From contig NZ_LCYG01000016.1 of NCBI RefSeq assembly GCF_001017175.1, positions 168,567 through 232,566 of the forward strand: a DNA stretch of 64,000 nucleotides. The letters are read 5' to 3'. Below the pieces are notes generated by a model, which was not told the origin of the DNA, made no database searches, and worked only from the letters and a program-made list of their open reading frames with translations. Below, one piece after another: positions 7,782 through 17,153 of the stretch. The stretch comes from Microvirga vignae (lineage in GTDB: Bacteria; Pseudomonadota; Alphaproteobacteria; Rhizobiales; Beijerinckiaceae). Both the position numbers and the translations under genes were made by a program. Numbering within the stretch: position 1 is the stretch's first letter; each line of letters starts with the position of its first letter.

Positions 7782-9518
7782 ATGTCGCCCAAGAAGACAC
7801 CTGATGCGCTGCGTAGCGCACGCTGGTTCGCGCCCGACGATCTGCGCGGCTTCGGCCACCGCTCCCGCATGATGCAGATGGGCTACGCCCCCGAGGATTG
7901 GGCCGGACGCCCCGTCATCGCCATCCTCAACACCTGGTCCGACATCAATCCCTGCCACGCCCATTTCAAGCAGCGTGTCGATGACGTGAAGCGCGGCGTG
8001 CTGCAGGCCGGCGGCTTTCCCATCGAGCTGCCCGGCAGCTCTCTGGCAGAGCAATATGTGAAGCCGACCACCATGCTCTACCGCAACCTGCTCGCCATGG
8101 ATGTGGAGGAGCTGCTGCGTTCCCATCCCGTGGACGGCGTGGTGCTCATGGGCGGCTGCGACAAGACCACGCCCGCCCTGCTGCTCGGCGCCACGAGCGC
8201 AGGACTGCCTGCCATCTATCTGCCTGCCGGTCCGATGCTGCGCGGCAATTGGAAGGGCAAGATCCTCGGCTCCGGTTCCGATGCCTGGAAATATTGGGAC
8301 GAGCGTCGCGCCGGTACGATCTCCGATTCCGACTGGCTCAACATGGAAGCAGGCATCGCGCGAAGCTACGGAACCTGCATGACCATGGGCACCGCCAGCA
8401 CGATGATGGCGATCGCAGAAGCCATCGGCATGACGCTGCCGGGCGCTTCCTCCATTCCGGCCGCGGATGCCAACCATATCCGCATGAGCGCAGAGTGCGG
8501 TCGCCGCATCGTCGAAATGGTGTGGGAGGATCTGACGCCCGAAAAGGTGCAGACCCGTGAAGCGTTCTTGAACGGCATCGCGGTTGCGATGGCCATGGGC
8601 TGCTCCACCAATGCCATCATCCACCTCATCGCGCAGGCGCGTCGCGCGGGGCAGGATATCGGGCTCGGTGATTTCGAGGCCGCAAGCCGCAAGGTCCCCG
8701 TCATCGCCAATATCCGCCCGAGCGGCGACAAGTACCTGATGGAGGATTTCTTCTATGCGGGTGGCCTGCCCGCACTGATGACCCGCATCAGGGATCACCT
8801 CCATCTCGACGTTCTCACCGTGAATGGCCAGACATTAGGCGAGAACATCTCGCGGGCAGAGGTCTACAATGACGATGTCATCCGGACCGTCGACAACCCG
8901 ATCTATGCCGAGGGCGCGCTTGCGGTGCTGAAAGGTAATCTCGCGCCCGACGGCTGCGTGATCAAGCCGAGCGCCTGCGATCCGCGCTTCCTGAAGCATA
9001 CGGGTCCGGCGTTGGTGTTCGACGATTACCCGTCCATGAAAGCCGCCATCGAGGACGAGAATCTGGACGTCACGGCCGATCACGTCCTCATCCTCCGCAA
9101 TGCCGGCCCCCAGGGCGGACCGGGCATGCCGGAATGGGGCATGCTGCCGATCCCCAAGAAGCTCGTGAAGCAGGGCGTGCGCGACATGGTGCGTCTGTCG
9201 GATGCGCGCATGAGCGGAACGAGCTATGGCGCGTGCATCCTGCATGTGTCGCCGGAGGCCTATGTGGGCGGACCTTTGGCCCTGGTGCGGAACGGCGACA
9301 TGATCTCGCTCGATGTCGCCGCGCGTACGATCAATCTCGATGTACCTGTCGAGGAACTGGAGCGCCGCCGCACTGCCTGGGTGAGGCCTGAACCCCGCTA
9401 CGAGCGCGGCTATGGCTGGATGTTCACGCGCCATATCAAGCAGGCCCATGAGGGCTGCGACTTCGACTTCCTGGAAACGAGCTTCGGCGCGCCCGTGGGC
9501 GAGCCCGCCATCTTCTGA
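7782..9518 (+). CDS. IlvD/Edd-family dehydratase (probable sugar-acid or hydroxy-acid dehydratase)
   Basis: 578-residue iron-sulfur dehydratase. The three cluster cysteines are visible in DINPCHAHF, GGCDKTTPA (with the Mg2+-binding Lys) and TCMTMGTASTM. The family contains dihydroxy-acid dehydratase (branched-chain synthesis), phosphogluconate dehydratase, and sugar-acid dehydratases such as arabinonate and xylonate dehydratase. Length, motif spellings and the catabolic neighbourhood favour the sugar-acid group over biosynthetic IlvD. The expected reaction is water loss from a 2,3-dihydroxy acid to a 2-keto-3-deoxy acid, which the RraA-like aldolase downstream could cleave. ATG at 7782 is chosen over an in-frame TTG 18 bases upstream. 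Confidence 0.88.
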   Translation: MSPKKTPDALRSARWFAPDDLRGFGHRSRMMQMGYAPEDWAGRPVIAILNTWSDINPCHAHFKQRVDDVKRGVLQAGGFPIELPGSSLAEQYVKPTTMLYRNLLAMDVEELLRSHPVDGVVLMGGCDKTTPALLLGATSAGLPAIYLPAGPMLRGNWKGKILGSGSDAWKYWDERRAGTISDSDWLNMEAGIARSYGTCMTMGTASTMMAIAEAIGMTLPGASSIPAADANHIRMSAECGRRIVEMVWEDLTPEKVQTREAFLNGIAVAMAMGCSTNAIIHLIAQARRAGQDIGLGDFEAASRKVPVIANIRPSGDKYLMEDFFYAGGLPALMTRIRDHLHLDVLTVNGQTLGENISRAEVYNDDVIRTVDNPIYAEGALAVLKGNLAPDGCVIKPSACDPRFLKHTGPALVFDDYPSMKAAIEDENLDVTADHVLILRNAGPQGGPGMPEWGMLPIPKKLVKQGVRDMVRLSDARMSGTSYGACILHVSPEAYVGGPLALVRNGDMISLDVAARTINLDVPVEELERRRTAWVRPEPRYERGYGWMFTRHIKQAHEGCDFDFLETSFGAPVGEPAIF

Positions 9519-9536
9519 CGATTGGAGACAACCATC

Positions 9537-10253
9537 ATGGCACTTCACCCCGAAACCCGCGAGAAGCTCAAAACCGTCAGCACCGCGACGCTCTGCACGG
9601 CTCTCTACAAGCGCGGCCTGCGCAACCAGTTCATCCAGGATGTGCGACCGCTCAACCCGAGCCTCGGCAACATGGTGGGCGAGGCCTTCACCCTGCGCTA
9701 CATCCCGGCGCGCGAGGATCTGAACCCGATCAGCGTGTTTCAGGATCGCGCTCACCCGCAACGCAAAGCGGTCGAGGAATGCCCTCCCGGCGCGGTCATG
9801 GTGATCGACAGCCGCAAGGATGCGCGCGCGGCATCCGCCGGCGGCATCCTGGTTTCGCGTCTCATGAAACGCGGCGTGGCGGGCGTCGTGACGGATGGCG
9901 GCTTCCGTGACTCGCCGGAGATCGCACGTCTCGACATCCCGGCCTATCACAACCGTCCTTCGGCTCCCACCAATCTCACGCATCATCAGGCGCTCGACAT
10001 CAATGTGCCGATCGGCTGCGGCGACGTGCCGGTCTGGCCTGGGGACATGGTGGTCGGCGACGGCGAGGGCGTGGTGGTGATCCCGGCGCATCTGGCTGAC
10101 GAGATCGCGAACGAAGCCGTCGAGATGACGGCGTTCGAGGATTTCGTTCAGGAAGAAGTGCTGAAAGGCCGCTCGATCCTCGGCCTCTATCCCGCCACGG
10201 ACCCGCAGACGCTCACCGATTTCGCCGCATGGCGCGAAGCCAACCGGCGCTGA
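9537..10253 (+). CDS. RraA-family aldolase/decarboxylase-like protein
   Basis: 238-residue cytoplasmic protein of the RraA/HMG-CHA aldolase fold. The metal and substrate motif is present (VVTDGGFRDSPEI, with the Arg-Asp pair), as is the late signature GDMVVGDGEGVVVIP. Enzymes with this motif cleave 4-hydroxy-4-methyl-2-oxoglutarate or related 2-keto-4-hydroxy acids to pyruvate, or decarboxylate oxaloacetate. True RraA ribonuclease inhibitors are shorter and lack catabolic neighbours. Position between a dehydratase and a 2-hydroxyacid dehydrogenase supports a catabolic aldolase. GGAGACAACC lies just before the ATG at 9537. Confidence 0.85.
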   Translation: MALHPETREKLKTVSTATLCTALYKRGLRNQFIQDVRPLNPSLGNMVGEAFTLRYIPAREDLNPISVFQDRAHPQRKAVEECPPGAVMVIDSRKDARAASAGGILVSRLMKRGVAGVVTDGGFRDSPEIARLDIPAYHNRPSAPTNLTHHQALDINVPIGCGDVPVWPGDMVVGDGEGVVVIPAHLADEIANEAVEMTAFEDFVQEEVLKGRSILGLYPATDPQTLTDFAAWREANRR

Positions 10254-10292
10254 TTGGCGTCTCTCACTTCATCATTCCAGGGACACGCGAGC

Positions 10293-11276
10293 ATGGCGTC
10301 TTCAGCCGTCAAGGTCTTCTACAACAGCCTCGGCACGCCCGAGATCTACGCGTTGATGCAACGACTGAAATCCCCGTCCCTGGAGCTGGTGCTCCTGGAG
10401 AAGGACGACGACGAGGAGCGGGTCGCCAAGGTCCGGGACTGCGAAGCGATCATTGCGGCCGCAACGCCGCTGACGCGCAGAACCATCGAGGCTGCTCCCC
10501 GATTGCGCTTCGTCCAGCACCAAGGCGTCGGTTATCACGACACGGTCGATGTGCCGGCACTGATTGAGCGCGGCGTCCGCCTCGCGGTCAGTACGGCCGG
10601 CACCATTGGCGTTGCCGAGCATGCCGTGATGCTTGCCCTTGCGGCGGCAAGGCGGCTGACATTCGCCGATCCGGAACTGCGGCGCGGGCAATGGCATGCC
10701 AACAGCCTGCGCCCGGTCTCCATCGAGCTTGCCGGCAAAACGGTGGGATATGTCGGCATGGGCCGCATCGGTCAGGCCGCGGCCGAGCGTTTCAGAGGGT
10801 TCCAGACCCGAGGGCTCTATTCCGATCCGAATGTGCGCCTGCCGCCGGAGCGCGAAGCCGCGCTGGGGCTCGAACCGGCATCCTTGGAGCGCATCTTGCG
10901 CGAGGCCGATATTGTCACCCTTCATCTGCCGCTGACCTCGGAAACCCGCAACCTCATCGGACGGGACGAACTCGCCCTGATGAAGCCGAACTCCATTCTC
11001 ATCAACACCGCACGCGGCGGAATCGTGAATGAGGCGGCTCTCGTGGAGGCCTTGAAGGCGGGCCGACCCGGCGCCGCCGGTGTCGACGTATTCGAAATGG
11101 AACCGATGCCGGCCGATCACCCGCTCGCCACGCTGCCAAACACGGTTCTGACGCCTCACATCGCGGCAGGAACCTGGGACTCGTTCGTGGGCAAGATGGA
11201 TTCCGTTTTGTCCAACATCGAAGCCTTCTTCGATGGAAGACCGTTACAGAACGAGATCGTGCTTCGATCCACATAG
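10293..11276 (+). CDS. D-isomer-specific 2-hydroxyacid dehydrogenase
   Basis: 327-residue NAD(P)-dependent oxidoreductase of the D-2-hydroxyacid dehydrogenase family. The Rossmann loop is GMGRIGQAAAERF, and the catalytic triad residues lie in NTARGGIVNE (Arg), DVFEMEP (Glu) and TPHIAAGTW (His). It would reduce a 2-keto acid (for example glyoxylate, hydroxypyruvate or a keto-deoxy acid) or oxidise the matching hydroxy acid. Last gene of the operon, 39 bases after the RraA-like gene. ATG at 10293 follows CAGGGACACGCGAGC. The exact substrate cannot be read from sequence. Confidence 0.88.
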   Translation: MASSAVKVFYNSLGTPEIYALMQRLKSPSLELVLLEKDDDEERVAKVRDCEAIIAAATPLTRRTIEAAPRLRFVQHQGVGYHDTVDVPALIERGVRLAVSTAGTIGVAEHAVMLALAAARRLTFADPELRRGQWHANSLRPVSIELAGKTVGYVGMGRIGQAAAERFRGFQTRGLYSDPNVRLPPEREAALGLEPASLERILREADIVTLHLPLTSETRNLIGRDELALMKPNSILINTARGGIVNEAALVEALKAGRPGAAGVDVFEMEPMPADHPLATLPNTVLTPHIAAGTWDSFVGKMDSVLSNIEAFFDGRPLQNEIVLRST

Positions 11277-11349
11277 ATTGTCGATGTGCTTTCTTCAGGT
11301 TGAAAGGCACGATCCTCTACGGAGCGTTATCTTCCGGCATTCGATCCCA

Positions 11350-11466
11350 CAGCATCGGACGAAAAAAGTGGATTTGCACTTTTGCGATCGATCCGATGCT
11401 TTCTCCTTAGATGAGAGCATCGTTGATTGCGGAAAACCGGATCCACTCTTCCGCACGATGCTCTAG
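11350..11466 (+). repeat. Dispersed two-hairpin intergenic repeat, copy 1
   Basis: First half: AGCATCGGAC...GAAAAAAGTGG...TTTGCGATC...CCGATGCT. Second half: GAGCATCG...GCGGAAAACCGGATCCACT...CCGCACGATGCTCTAG. Each half is an imperfect hairpin. The same architecture recurs near 30.1, 32.3, 34.2, 39.6, 46.4, 54.8 and 63.98 kb. It occupies most of the gap between the catabolic operon and nap; I see no gene or clear promoter in the rest (11277-11349 and 11467-11561). Confidence 0.8.
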
Positions 11467-11561
11467 CCGCGTTCTCCCAAGAACAAATTCCCCGGGGAAC
11501 ATAGGAACGTTTGGTCGAGCGAGACGTTGAACTCCGCCGTCTTGCTAGCCAGAAGACCAAA

Positions 11562-11726
11562 ATGCCGCCAGAAACCCTGGAGACTGGTCAAAGAAAGCGG
11601 GAAGCGCTGACCTTTCTCATCCTTGCCGTTCTGATATGGCCCTTCATCGCCGTCGGCGTCGTCGCCGGCTGGGGCTTCATTGTCTGGATGTATTACCTGT
11701 TCACAGGCCCTCCGGGACCGGTCTGA
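11562..11726 (+). CDS. napE: Periplasmic nitrate reductase small membrane protein NapE
   Basis: 54-residue single-pass membrane protein. It shows the NapE pattern: a short charged N-terminus (QRKREAL), then FLILAVLIWPFIAVGVV, GWGFIVWM and the C-terminal GPPGPV. NapE has no defined enzymatic role but is the usual first gene of alphaproteobacterial nap operons. ATG at 11562 gives the family length; an in-frame TTG at 11511 preceded by AGGAAC would add 17 residues. napF starts 12 bases after its stop. Confidence 0.88.
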   Translation: MPPETLETGQRKREALTFLILAVLIWPFIAVGVVAGWGFIVWMYYLFTGPPGPV

Positions 11727-11738
11727 AGGTGGCAGGCG

Positions 11739-12032
11739 ATGACCGACGTGCCCGATCTTCAGCGCCGTCATTTCCTGCTGGGCCGGTTCGCGGAGACGTC
11801 GCAACCGGCTGAGCCTCCTGTTGCTGTCATCACCCAATCCTGTTTTGCTCATCGCGGCGTCGCCTGCATGAGCTGCCGCGATGTCTGTCCGACGGGAGCC
11901 GTCCGTTTCGCGCTGGCTCTTGGTGGGGCCCGTCCCCGGATCAACACGGATCGTTGCACCGGCTGCGGGGTCTGTGCCCAGGCCTGCCCGGCAGAGGCCA
12001 TTCGTCTGGCGCCCTTGGAGGCAGCCTCATGA
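11739..12032 (+). CDS. napF: NapF ferredoxin-type protein, shortened form
   Basis: 97-residue cytoplasmic iron-sulfur protein that in other bacteria helps NapA maturation. The N-terminus RRHFLLGRF matches NapF, but it joins directly to the family's C-terminal part (SCFAHRGVACMSCRDVCP, then CTGCGVCAQACP). Typical NapF has about 150-165 residues and four clusters; the first two cluster motifs are absent here. The frame is continuous and tightly placed between napE and napD (ATGA overlap with napD), so this is an internal deletion or a short natural variant rather than a frameshift. Confidence 0.85.
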   Translation: MTDVPDLQRRHFLLGRFAETSQPAEPPVAVITQSCFAHRGVACMSCRDVCPTGAVRFALALGGARPRINTDRCTGCGVCAQACPAEAIRLAPLEAAS

Positions 12033-12283
12033 GCGAGTGCCATATCTCCAGCCTTGTGGTCCACAGCCTCCCCGACAGGATTCCCGCCATCGTCGAGCAT
12101 CTCGGCCGCATTCAGGGCGCCGAGGTTCATGGCGGGCAGGAGGCGGGCAAGCTCATCGTCACCCTTGAGACCGAGACGGAAGGGCAGATCGTCGAGCGCC
12201 TCAACGCGATCCAGCTTCTCGACGGTGTCCTCGCCGCCACCCTTGTCTTTCATCACTTCGAGCCAGTGCAAGAGCGGGAATAA
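12029..12283 (+). CDS. napD: NapA chaperone NapD
   Basis: 84-residue cytoplasmic chaperone that binds the Tat signal peptide of NapA and holds it until the molybdenum cofactor is loaded. [13 protein letters not shown], then GAEVHGG and GKLIVTLE follow the ferredoxin-like NapD fold. The ATG at 12029 overlaps the napF stop. napA begins 4 bases after its stop. A longer in-frame reading upstream overlaps napF and is not used. Confidence 0.9.
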   Translation: MSECHISSLVVHSLPDRIPAIVEHLGRIQGAEVHGGQEAGKLIVTLETETEGQIVERLNAIQLLDGVLAATLVFHHFEPVQERE

Positions 12284-12287
12284 CGCC

Positions 12288-14810
12288 ATGGATCTCACGC
12301 GTCGCACCCTCCTGAAAACCCAGGCCGCTGCAGCGGCGGCGGCGGCAGCCGGCGTTTCCCTGCCCGCGGACGCTCAGAACATTCCGACCGGCGAGGAAAT
12401 CCAGCTTCAATGGTCGAAGGCACCCTGCCGCTTCTGCGGCACCGGCTGCGGGGTAATGGTGGCCGTCAAGGATGGCCGCGTCGTCGCGACCCACGGCGAC
12501 ATGCAGGCGGAGGTCAATCGCGGCCTCAATTGCGTGAAGGGCTATTTCCTGTCCAAGATCATGTACGGCACCGACCGGCTCACGCAGCCGCTCATGCGCA
12601 TGAAGAACGGGCAATTCGACAAAGACGGCGAGTTCCAGCCGGTCTCGTGGGATCAGGCCTTCGACGAGATGGCCCGCCAGTTCAAGCGCGTGCTGAAGGA
12701 GAAGGGACCCGAGGCCGTGGGCATGTTCGGCTCGGGCCAGTGGACGATCTGGGAAGGCTATGCGGCCTCCAAGCTGATGCGCGCAGGCTTTCGCACCAAC
12801 AACCTCGATCCGAACGCCCGCCACTGCATGGCCTCGGCGGCCGTCACCTTCATCCGCACTTTCGGCATGGACGAGCCGATGGGCTGCTACGACGATTTCG
12901 AGCACGCCGACGCCTTCGTGCTCTGGGGCCCGAACATGGCCGAGATGCACCCGATCCTGTGGACCCGGGTGACCGACCGCCGCCTGAGTCAACCGCACGT
13001 GAAGATTGTGACGCTGTCAACGTACGAGCACCGTACGACGGACCTGTCCGACATGGCTTTGATCTTCAAGCCGAACTCGGACCTCGCGATCATGAACTAC
13101 ATCGCGAACTACCTCATCCAGAACAATGCGGTGAACCGCGAGTTCGTGGAGAAGCACTGCAACTTCCGGCTGGCGAATACCGATATCGGCTACGGATTGC
13201 GGTCTGATCACGTGCTGGAGCAGCGGGCGCAGCACGCCAACGATGCCCAGGTGTCGCACGCGGCGAGCTTCGAGGACTATGCCAAGCTCATGAGCCAGTA
13301 CACGGTCGAGAAGGCCTCCGAACTCTCGGGCGTGCCGGCGGAGCGGCTGGAGGCCCTGGCGCGCCTCTATGCCGATCCGAAGACCAAGGTGATGTCGCTC
13401 TGGACCATGGGCTTCAACCAGCATGTCCGCGGCGTCTGGGCCAACCATATGGTCTACAATCTGCATCTGCTGACCGGAAAGATCTCGGAGCCCGGCAATT
13501 CCCCCTTCTCGCTCACCGGACAGCCCTCGGCCTGCGGCACGGCACGTGAGGTCGGCACTTTCAGCCACCGCCTGCCGGCCGACATGCAGGTCAACAATCC
13601 CGAGCACCGCAAGCATGCTGAGGAGATCTGGAAGCTTCCGCACGGATTACTGCCGGAGAAAGTCGGCTATCACGCCGTGCAGCAGGACCGCATGCTGAAG
13701 GACGGCAAGCTCAACGCCTACTGGATCATGTGCAACAACAACCTCCAGACGGCGCCGAACACCAACAACGAGACCTATCCGGGCTATCGGAACCCGGCGA
13801 ACTTCGTGGTCGTCTCGGATGCCTATCCGACCGTGACCGCCATGGCGGCCGACCTGATCCTGCCTGCGGCCATGTGGGTGGAGAAGGAAGGCGCTTACGG
13901 CAATGCGGAGCGGCGCACGCATTTCTGGCATCAGCTCGTCAACGCGCCGGGAGACGCCCGTTCCGATCTCTGGCAGCTGATGGAGTTCTCCAAGCGCTTC
14001 ACCACCGACGAGGTCTGGCCGAAGGAGATCCTCGATGCCGACCCCGGCTACAGAGGCAAGACCCTCTACGATGTGCTCTATGCCAATGGTGAGGTGAACA
14101 AGTTCCCGCTGTCCGAAATCGATCCGGCCTATGAGAACCGGGAGGCGAAGGCCTTCGGTTTCTACGTTCAGAAAGGCTTGTTCGAGGAATATGCGAGCTT
14201 CGGCCGCGGCCATGGGCACGATCTGGCGCCGTTCGAAACCTATCACCAGGTCCGCGGGCTGCGCTGGCCGGTGGTAAACGGGCAGGAAACGCGCTGGCGC
14301 TATCGGGAAGGCCACGACCCCTACGTCGAGAAGGGCAGCGGGCTGCAGTTCTATGGCAATCCCGACAAGAAGGCCAACGTCATCGGCGCGCCCTACGAAC
14401 CGCCGGCAGAGGCTCCGGATGGGGAGTATGATCTGTGGCTCGTCACAGGCCGCGTGCTGGAGCACTGGCATTCAGGCTCCATGACGCTGCGCGTGCCCGA
14501 ACTCTACAGGGCTTTTCCGGGCGCCATCCTGTTCATGCATCCTGACGACGCCGCCAAGCGTAACTTGCGGCGGGGGCAGGAGGTTCGTCTCGTGTCCCGG
14601 CGCGGCGAGATCCGCACACGCGTCGAAACGCGAGGTCGCAACAGAATGCCTCCCGGCGTGGTCTTCGTGCCGTTCTTCGATGCGAGCCAACTCATCAACA
14701 AGGTCACTCTCGACGCGACCGATCCGATCTCGAAGCAGACCGATTTCAAGAAATGCGCCGTCAAGGTCGTGGCAGCCAACGTGGCGGATGCAGGGAGCAC
14801 TCAGCAATGA
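12288..14810 (+). CDS. napA: Periplasmic nitrate reductase catalytic subunit NapA
   Basis: 840-residue molybdenum bis-MGD enzyme that reduces nitrate to nitrite in the periplasm. The Tat signal is DLTRRTLLK followed by a poly-Ala core. The [4Fe-4S] cysteines are C47, C50, C54 and C82 (CRFCGTGCG...NCVKGY), and the Mo-ligand Cys is C180 in NARHCMAS. Length is normal. The start is ATG 12288, four bases after napD and before the Tat motif. Electrons come from NapB and NapC encoded just downstream. No frameshift or missing ligand is seen. Confidence 0.97.
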   Translation: MDLTRRTLLKTQAAAAAAAAAGVSLPADAQNIPTGEEIQLQWSKAPCRFCGTGCGVMVAVKDGRVVATHGDMQAEVNRGLNCVKGYFLSKIMYGTDRLTQPLMRMKNGQFDKDGEFQPVSWDQAFDEMARQFKRVLKEKGPEAVGMFGSGQWTIWEGYAASKLMRAGFRTNNLDPNARHCMASAAVTFIRTFGMDEPMGCYDDFEHADAFVLWGPNMAEMHPILWTRVTDRRLSQPHVKIVTLSTYEHRTTDLSDMALIFKPNSDLAIMNYIANYLIQNNAVNREFVEKHCNFRLANTDIGYGLRSDHVLEQRAQHANDAQVSHAASFEDYAKLMSQYTVEKASELSGVPAERLEALARLYADPKTKVMSLWTMGFNQHVRGVWANHMVYNLHLLTGKISEPGNSPFSLTGQPSACGTAREVGTFSHRLPADMQVNNPEHRKHAEEIWKLPHGLLPEKVGYHAVQQDRMLKDGKLNAYWIMCNNNLQTAPNTNNETYPGYRNPANFVVVSDAYPTVTAMAADLILPAAMWVEKEGAYGNAERRTHFWHQLVNAPGDARSDLWQLMEFSKRFTTDEVWPKEILDADPGYRGKTLYDVLYANGEVNKFPLSEIDPAYENREAKAFGFYVQKGLFEEYASFGRGHGHDLAPFETYHQVRGLRWPVVNGQETRWRYREGHDPYVEKGSGLQFYGNPDKKANVIGAPYEPPAEAPDGEYDLWLVTGRVLEHWHSGSMTLRVPELYRAFPGAILFMHPDDAAKRNLRRGQEVRLVSRRGEIRTRVETRGRNRMPPGVVFVPFFDASQLINKVTLDATDPISKQTDFKKCAVKVVAANVADAGSTQQ

Positions 14811-15280
14811 AGCACGGTGCCTTTGCTTTTCTCCTGAGTGTCGTGCCTTGCCTAACAGCGGGTGTGCTTTTTGCCCAGGATGCGCCGCGTCTGCGGGGGC
14901 CGGAGCCCTTTACGAAGGAGGTTCCGGCACCGCCCATGCAGCGCCAGGTCACCGATGACGTCCGGGTGATGCGAAACTATCCGGACCAGCCTCCCGTGAT
15001 CCCGCATTCCATCGAAGGCTACGCGGTCGATCTCAATGCCAACAAGTGCATGTCGTGCCACGCCCGCAAGTTCACGGAGCAGAGCCAGGCTCCGATGATC
15101 AGCGTGACGCATTATCAGGATCGTGCCGGAAATACGCTCGGCGGCCTGGCACCGCGCCGCTATGTCTGCGTGTCCTGCCATGTGCCGCAGACGACGGCCA
15201 CTCCCCTCGTGGAGAACAGGTTTACGGACATGGACGCTCTCACCGAGCCGGAGCGCCAGCCTGAACGGAGGCGTCGTTGA
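14807..15280 (+). CDS. napB: Periplasmic nitrate reductase diheme cytochrome subunit NapB
   Basis: 157-residue periplasmic diheme cytochrome c passing electrons from NapC to NapA. It has a Sec signal peptide (about 1-23, ending LFAQ) and two heme motifs, CMSCH (81-85) and CVSCH (121-125), with NapB-type surroundings ([20 protein letters not shown]). The ATG overlaps the napA stop (ATGA) and its own stop overlaps the napC start. Translational coupling through the operon is likely. Confidence 0.95.
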   Translation: MKHGAFAFLLSVVPCLTAGVLFAQDAPRLRGPEPFTKEVPAPPMQRQVTDDVRVMRNYPDQPPVIPHSIEGYAVDLNANKCMSCHARKFTEQSQAPMISVTHYQDRAGNTLGGLAPRRYVCVSCHVPQTTATPLVENRFTDMDALTEPERQPERRRR

Positions 15281-15897
15281 TGGCTGCGGGAATTTCACGA
15301 GCCTGGGGGTGGTTTCGAGCCAATCGGTGGGTCAAGACGGCCCTGAGCCCGCCGGGCTACTTGAGCCTCGCTTTTCTGACGCTCGGAGGCTTCGTGGCGG
15401 GCGTGATCTTCTGGGGTGCGTTCAATACTGCTCTCGAAGCAACGAACACGGAACAGTTCTGCACCAGCTGTCACGAGATGGAGGCGAATGTCTTCGAAGA
15501 GCTGAAGGGCACGATCCATTTCACGAACAGATCGGGCGTCCGGGCCACCTGTCCGGATTGCCACGTACCGCATGAATGGACCAACAAGATCGCTCGCAAG
15601 ATGCAGGCGTCGAAAGAAGTCTGGGGCCATATCTTCGGCTCCATCGACACGCGCGAAAAATTCCTCGCTCTGCGCAAGCACCTCGCGGAGCGGGAATGGG
15701 CGCGCATGAAGGCGAACGACTCGCTTGAGTGCCGCAACTGCCACAGCGATGAATCCATGGATCTGACAAAGCAGAATCCGCGTGCGGCTTCGGCGCACGA
15801 GCGCTTCCTGTTTACGGGACAGAGAACCTGCATCGATTGCCACAAGGGCATCGCACACCGCCTGCCCGACATGTCAGGCGTACCGGGTTGGGAGTGA
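15280..15897 (+). CDS. napC: Tetraheme cytochrome NapC (NapC/NirT family quinol dehydrogenase)
   Basis: 205-residue membrane-anchored cytochrome that oxidises quinol and feeds NapB. One N-terminal membrane helix (about 26-50) is followed by four heme motifs: CTSCH (61-65), CPDCH (91-95), CRNCH (151-155) and CIDCH (184-188). Length and spacing match NapC. The ATG overlaps the napB TGA by one base, with a TTG just before it as an alternative. The presence of NapC and absence of NapG/H mean electrons enter from the quinol pool by this route only. Confidence 0.95.
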   Translation: MAAGISRAWGWFRANRWVKTALSPPGYLSLAFLTLGGFVAGVIFWGAFNTALEATNTEQFCTSCHEMEANVFEELKGTIHFTNRSGVRATCPDCHVPHEWTNKIARKMQASKEVWGHIFGSIDTREKFLALRKHLAEREWARMKANDSLECRNCHSDESMDLTKQNPRAASAHERFLFTGQRTCIDCHKGIAHRLPDMSGVPGWE

Positions 15898-15901
15898 GCT
15901 C

Positions 15902-16450
15902 ATGCATCGCTTGAAACGGCCGACGGTTGCAGGCCTCCTGGCCATTGCCCTTCTCGGCATCGACCCGGTTCCGCCGGCACAGGCGCAAGGGACGTCACCA
16001 CCTCCTGTCCAGGCCCGCACCGTCGCACCGGAGGAGTTCCTGCGCCTCGCCTACAGTTCTGCGAGCCTGCAGGCTCAGGCCGCCAAATTGGCCGCGTCCC
16101 GTGAGACGAGGCCCGAGGTCAAGGCTTTCGCCACGGCTGCACTCGACTTTCGGACACAACAGCTGCAGCGGATCGAAGTCTTTGCCCGCGAGCGCAGCCT
16201 GCCGCTTCCCACGACCAAGGAGTTCGAGCACCAGGTGATCATCGAGAACCTCGAGCCCCTTGATTATCTGGCCTTGAGCCGACGTTATGCGGAGATGCAG
16301 GTTCAAGCCCTTCAGCAGGAACTCACCATCTATCAGGCTGCGAGTCAGAGCAACAACCAGGAGATCAAGGCTTTCGCTTCGCAAGCTCTGCCGGAGCTTG
16401 AGCAGCAGCGCGCGGGAGCCCAGAAAATGTACGAGACGATCCGGCCTTGA
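15902..16450 (+). CDS. DUF4142-domain secreted protein
   Basis: 182-residue predicted periplasmic protein. A signal peptide (about 1-28, ending AQAQ) is followed by a helical DUF4142/ferritin-like segment (about 40-180: EEFLRLAYSSASLQAQAAKL, then ALSRRYAEMQVQAL). DUF4142 members are usually outer-layer or stress-associated proteins of unknown activity. It starts 4 bases after napC, so it reads as the last gene of the nap operon, an association I cannot tie to a known Nap function. Confidence 0.7.
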   Translation: MHRLKRPTVAGLLAIALLGIDPVPPAQAQGTSPPPVQARTVAPEEFLRLAYSSASLQAQAAKLAASRETRPEVKAFATAALDFRTQQLQRIEVFARERSLPLPTTKEFEHQVIIENLEPLDYLALSRRYAEMQVQALQQELTIYQAASQSNNQEIKAFASQALPELEQQRAGAQKMYETIRP

Positions 16451-16514
16451 CGAGCATCCTCGACTGGACCTTCGCTCTCCAGGTCGACAAAGCAACCCGC
16501 GCCCGCACCGATGT

Positions 16515-16760
16515 TCAGAATGCGGTCTCCGTCAGGATGAGAATGCTGCCGATGAGGACCAGGGCGAAGGCTGGCCAATGCGTCTTGAAGCTGAATGCTT
16601 TCGGGCTCTGTCTTGGCTCCAGACTCGCCTTCGCCCCGGTCCTCCCGCCTGGTTTTGCGTCGCTCAATTGTCCTCGCCAAAGAGCTTGAGCGGCTCCGTA
16701 GAGCACACCGGCGATGATGAGCAATGCGCCGATCCAGGTGAGGAGAAAGCCCGATTCCAT
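16515..16760 (-). CDS. Small two-helix membrane protein at the end of the oxidase operon
   Basis: 81-residue protein with two hydrophobic segments (about 6-26 and 61-79) joined by a basic linker (WRGQLSDAKPGGRTGAK). No family recognised. A strong ribosome site (AGGGAGAATTCC) precedes the ATG, and it begins 32 bases after the subunit IV gene on the same strand. It is therefore probably a small accessory subunit or assembly protein of the oxidase, by position only. Confidence 0.55.
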   Translation of the reverse strand: MESGFLLTWIGALLIIAGVLYGAAQALWRGQLSDAKPGGRTGAKASLEPRQSPKAFSFKTHWPAFALVLIGSILILTETAF

Positions 16761-16792
16761 GGAATTCTCCCTGCTCTAATCTCCTACAAGGC

Positions 16793-17143
16793 TCACTGAC
16801 CGGGTGCGAAGAACGAGAGGCGTGAGAAAAGCGTGTAGTCCGCTTCGAGCATCATGATGGCGACGAAGACCAGAACGGCGCTCATTGGCACCAGGATGGC
16901 ATAGACGAGCGACAGACGCTCCCACGCCATGTGCATGAACACGGCGACGATGAGCCCCGCTTTGAGCAGCATGAACAGGAGGATGAGGGAATATCGAAGG
17001 AAACCCTCGAGCTGGAAGTAATCGACCAGGTACGAGCATGTGCTCAGGATGAACAGCCACACCCAGACCACGAGGTAGAGCTTGATCGGATGCTGCTGCC
17101 CGTGGGCGTGGTGGGTGGAGGAATGTGCTGCTGCCTGTGCCAT
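16793..17143 (-). CDS. Cytochrome c oxidase subunit IV, prokaryotic type
   Basis: 116-residue membrane protein with a His-rich N-terminus (HSSTHHAHGQQHPIK) and three helices (about 21-43, 50-72, 81-101), the layout of bacterial COX4 (CoxF/CyoD-like) subunits. It stabilises the copper site during assembly in related oxidases. The ATG at 17143 lies 10 bases after the subunit III stop; a longer in-frame reading would run back into that gene. Part of the II-I-III-III-IV reverse-strand operon. Confidence 0.85.
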   Translation of the reverse strand: MAQAAAHSSTHHAHGQQHPIKLYLVVWVWLFILSTCSYLVDYFQLEGFLRYSLILLFMLLKAGLIVAVFMHMAWERLSLVYAILVPMSAVLVFVAIMMLEADYTLFSRLSFFAPGQ

Positions 17144-17153
17144 GACCGGCCTC

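Noticed and set aside
12054..12287. Long N-terminal extension of NapA
   Set aside because: The in-frame extension overlaps napD; the ATG at 12288 sits directly before the Tat signal.
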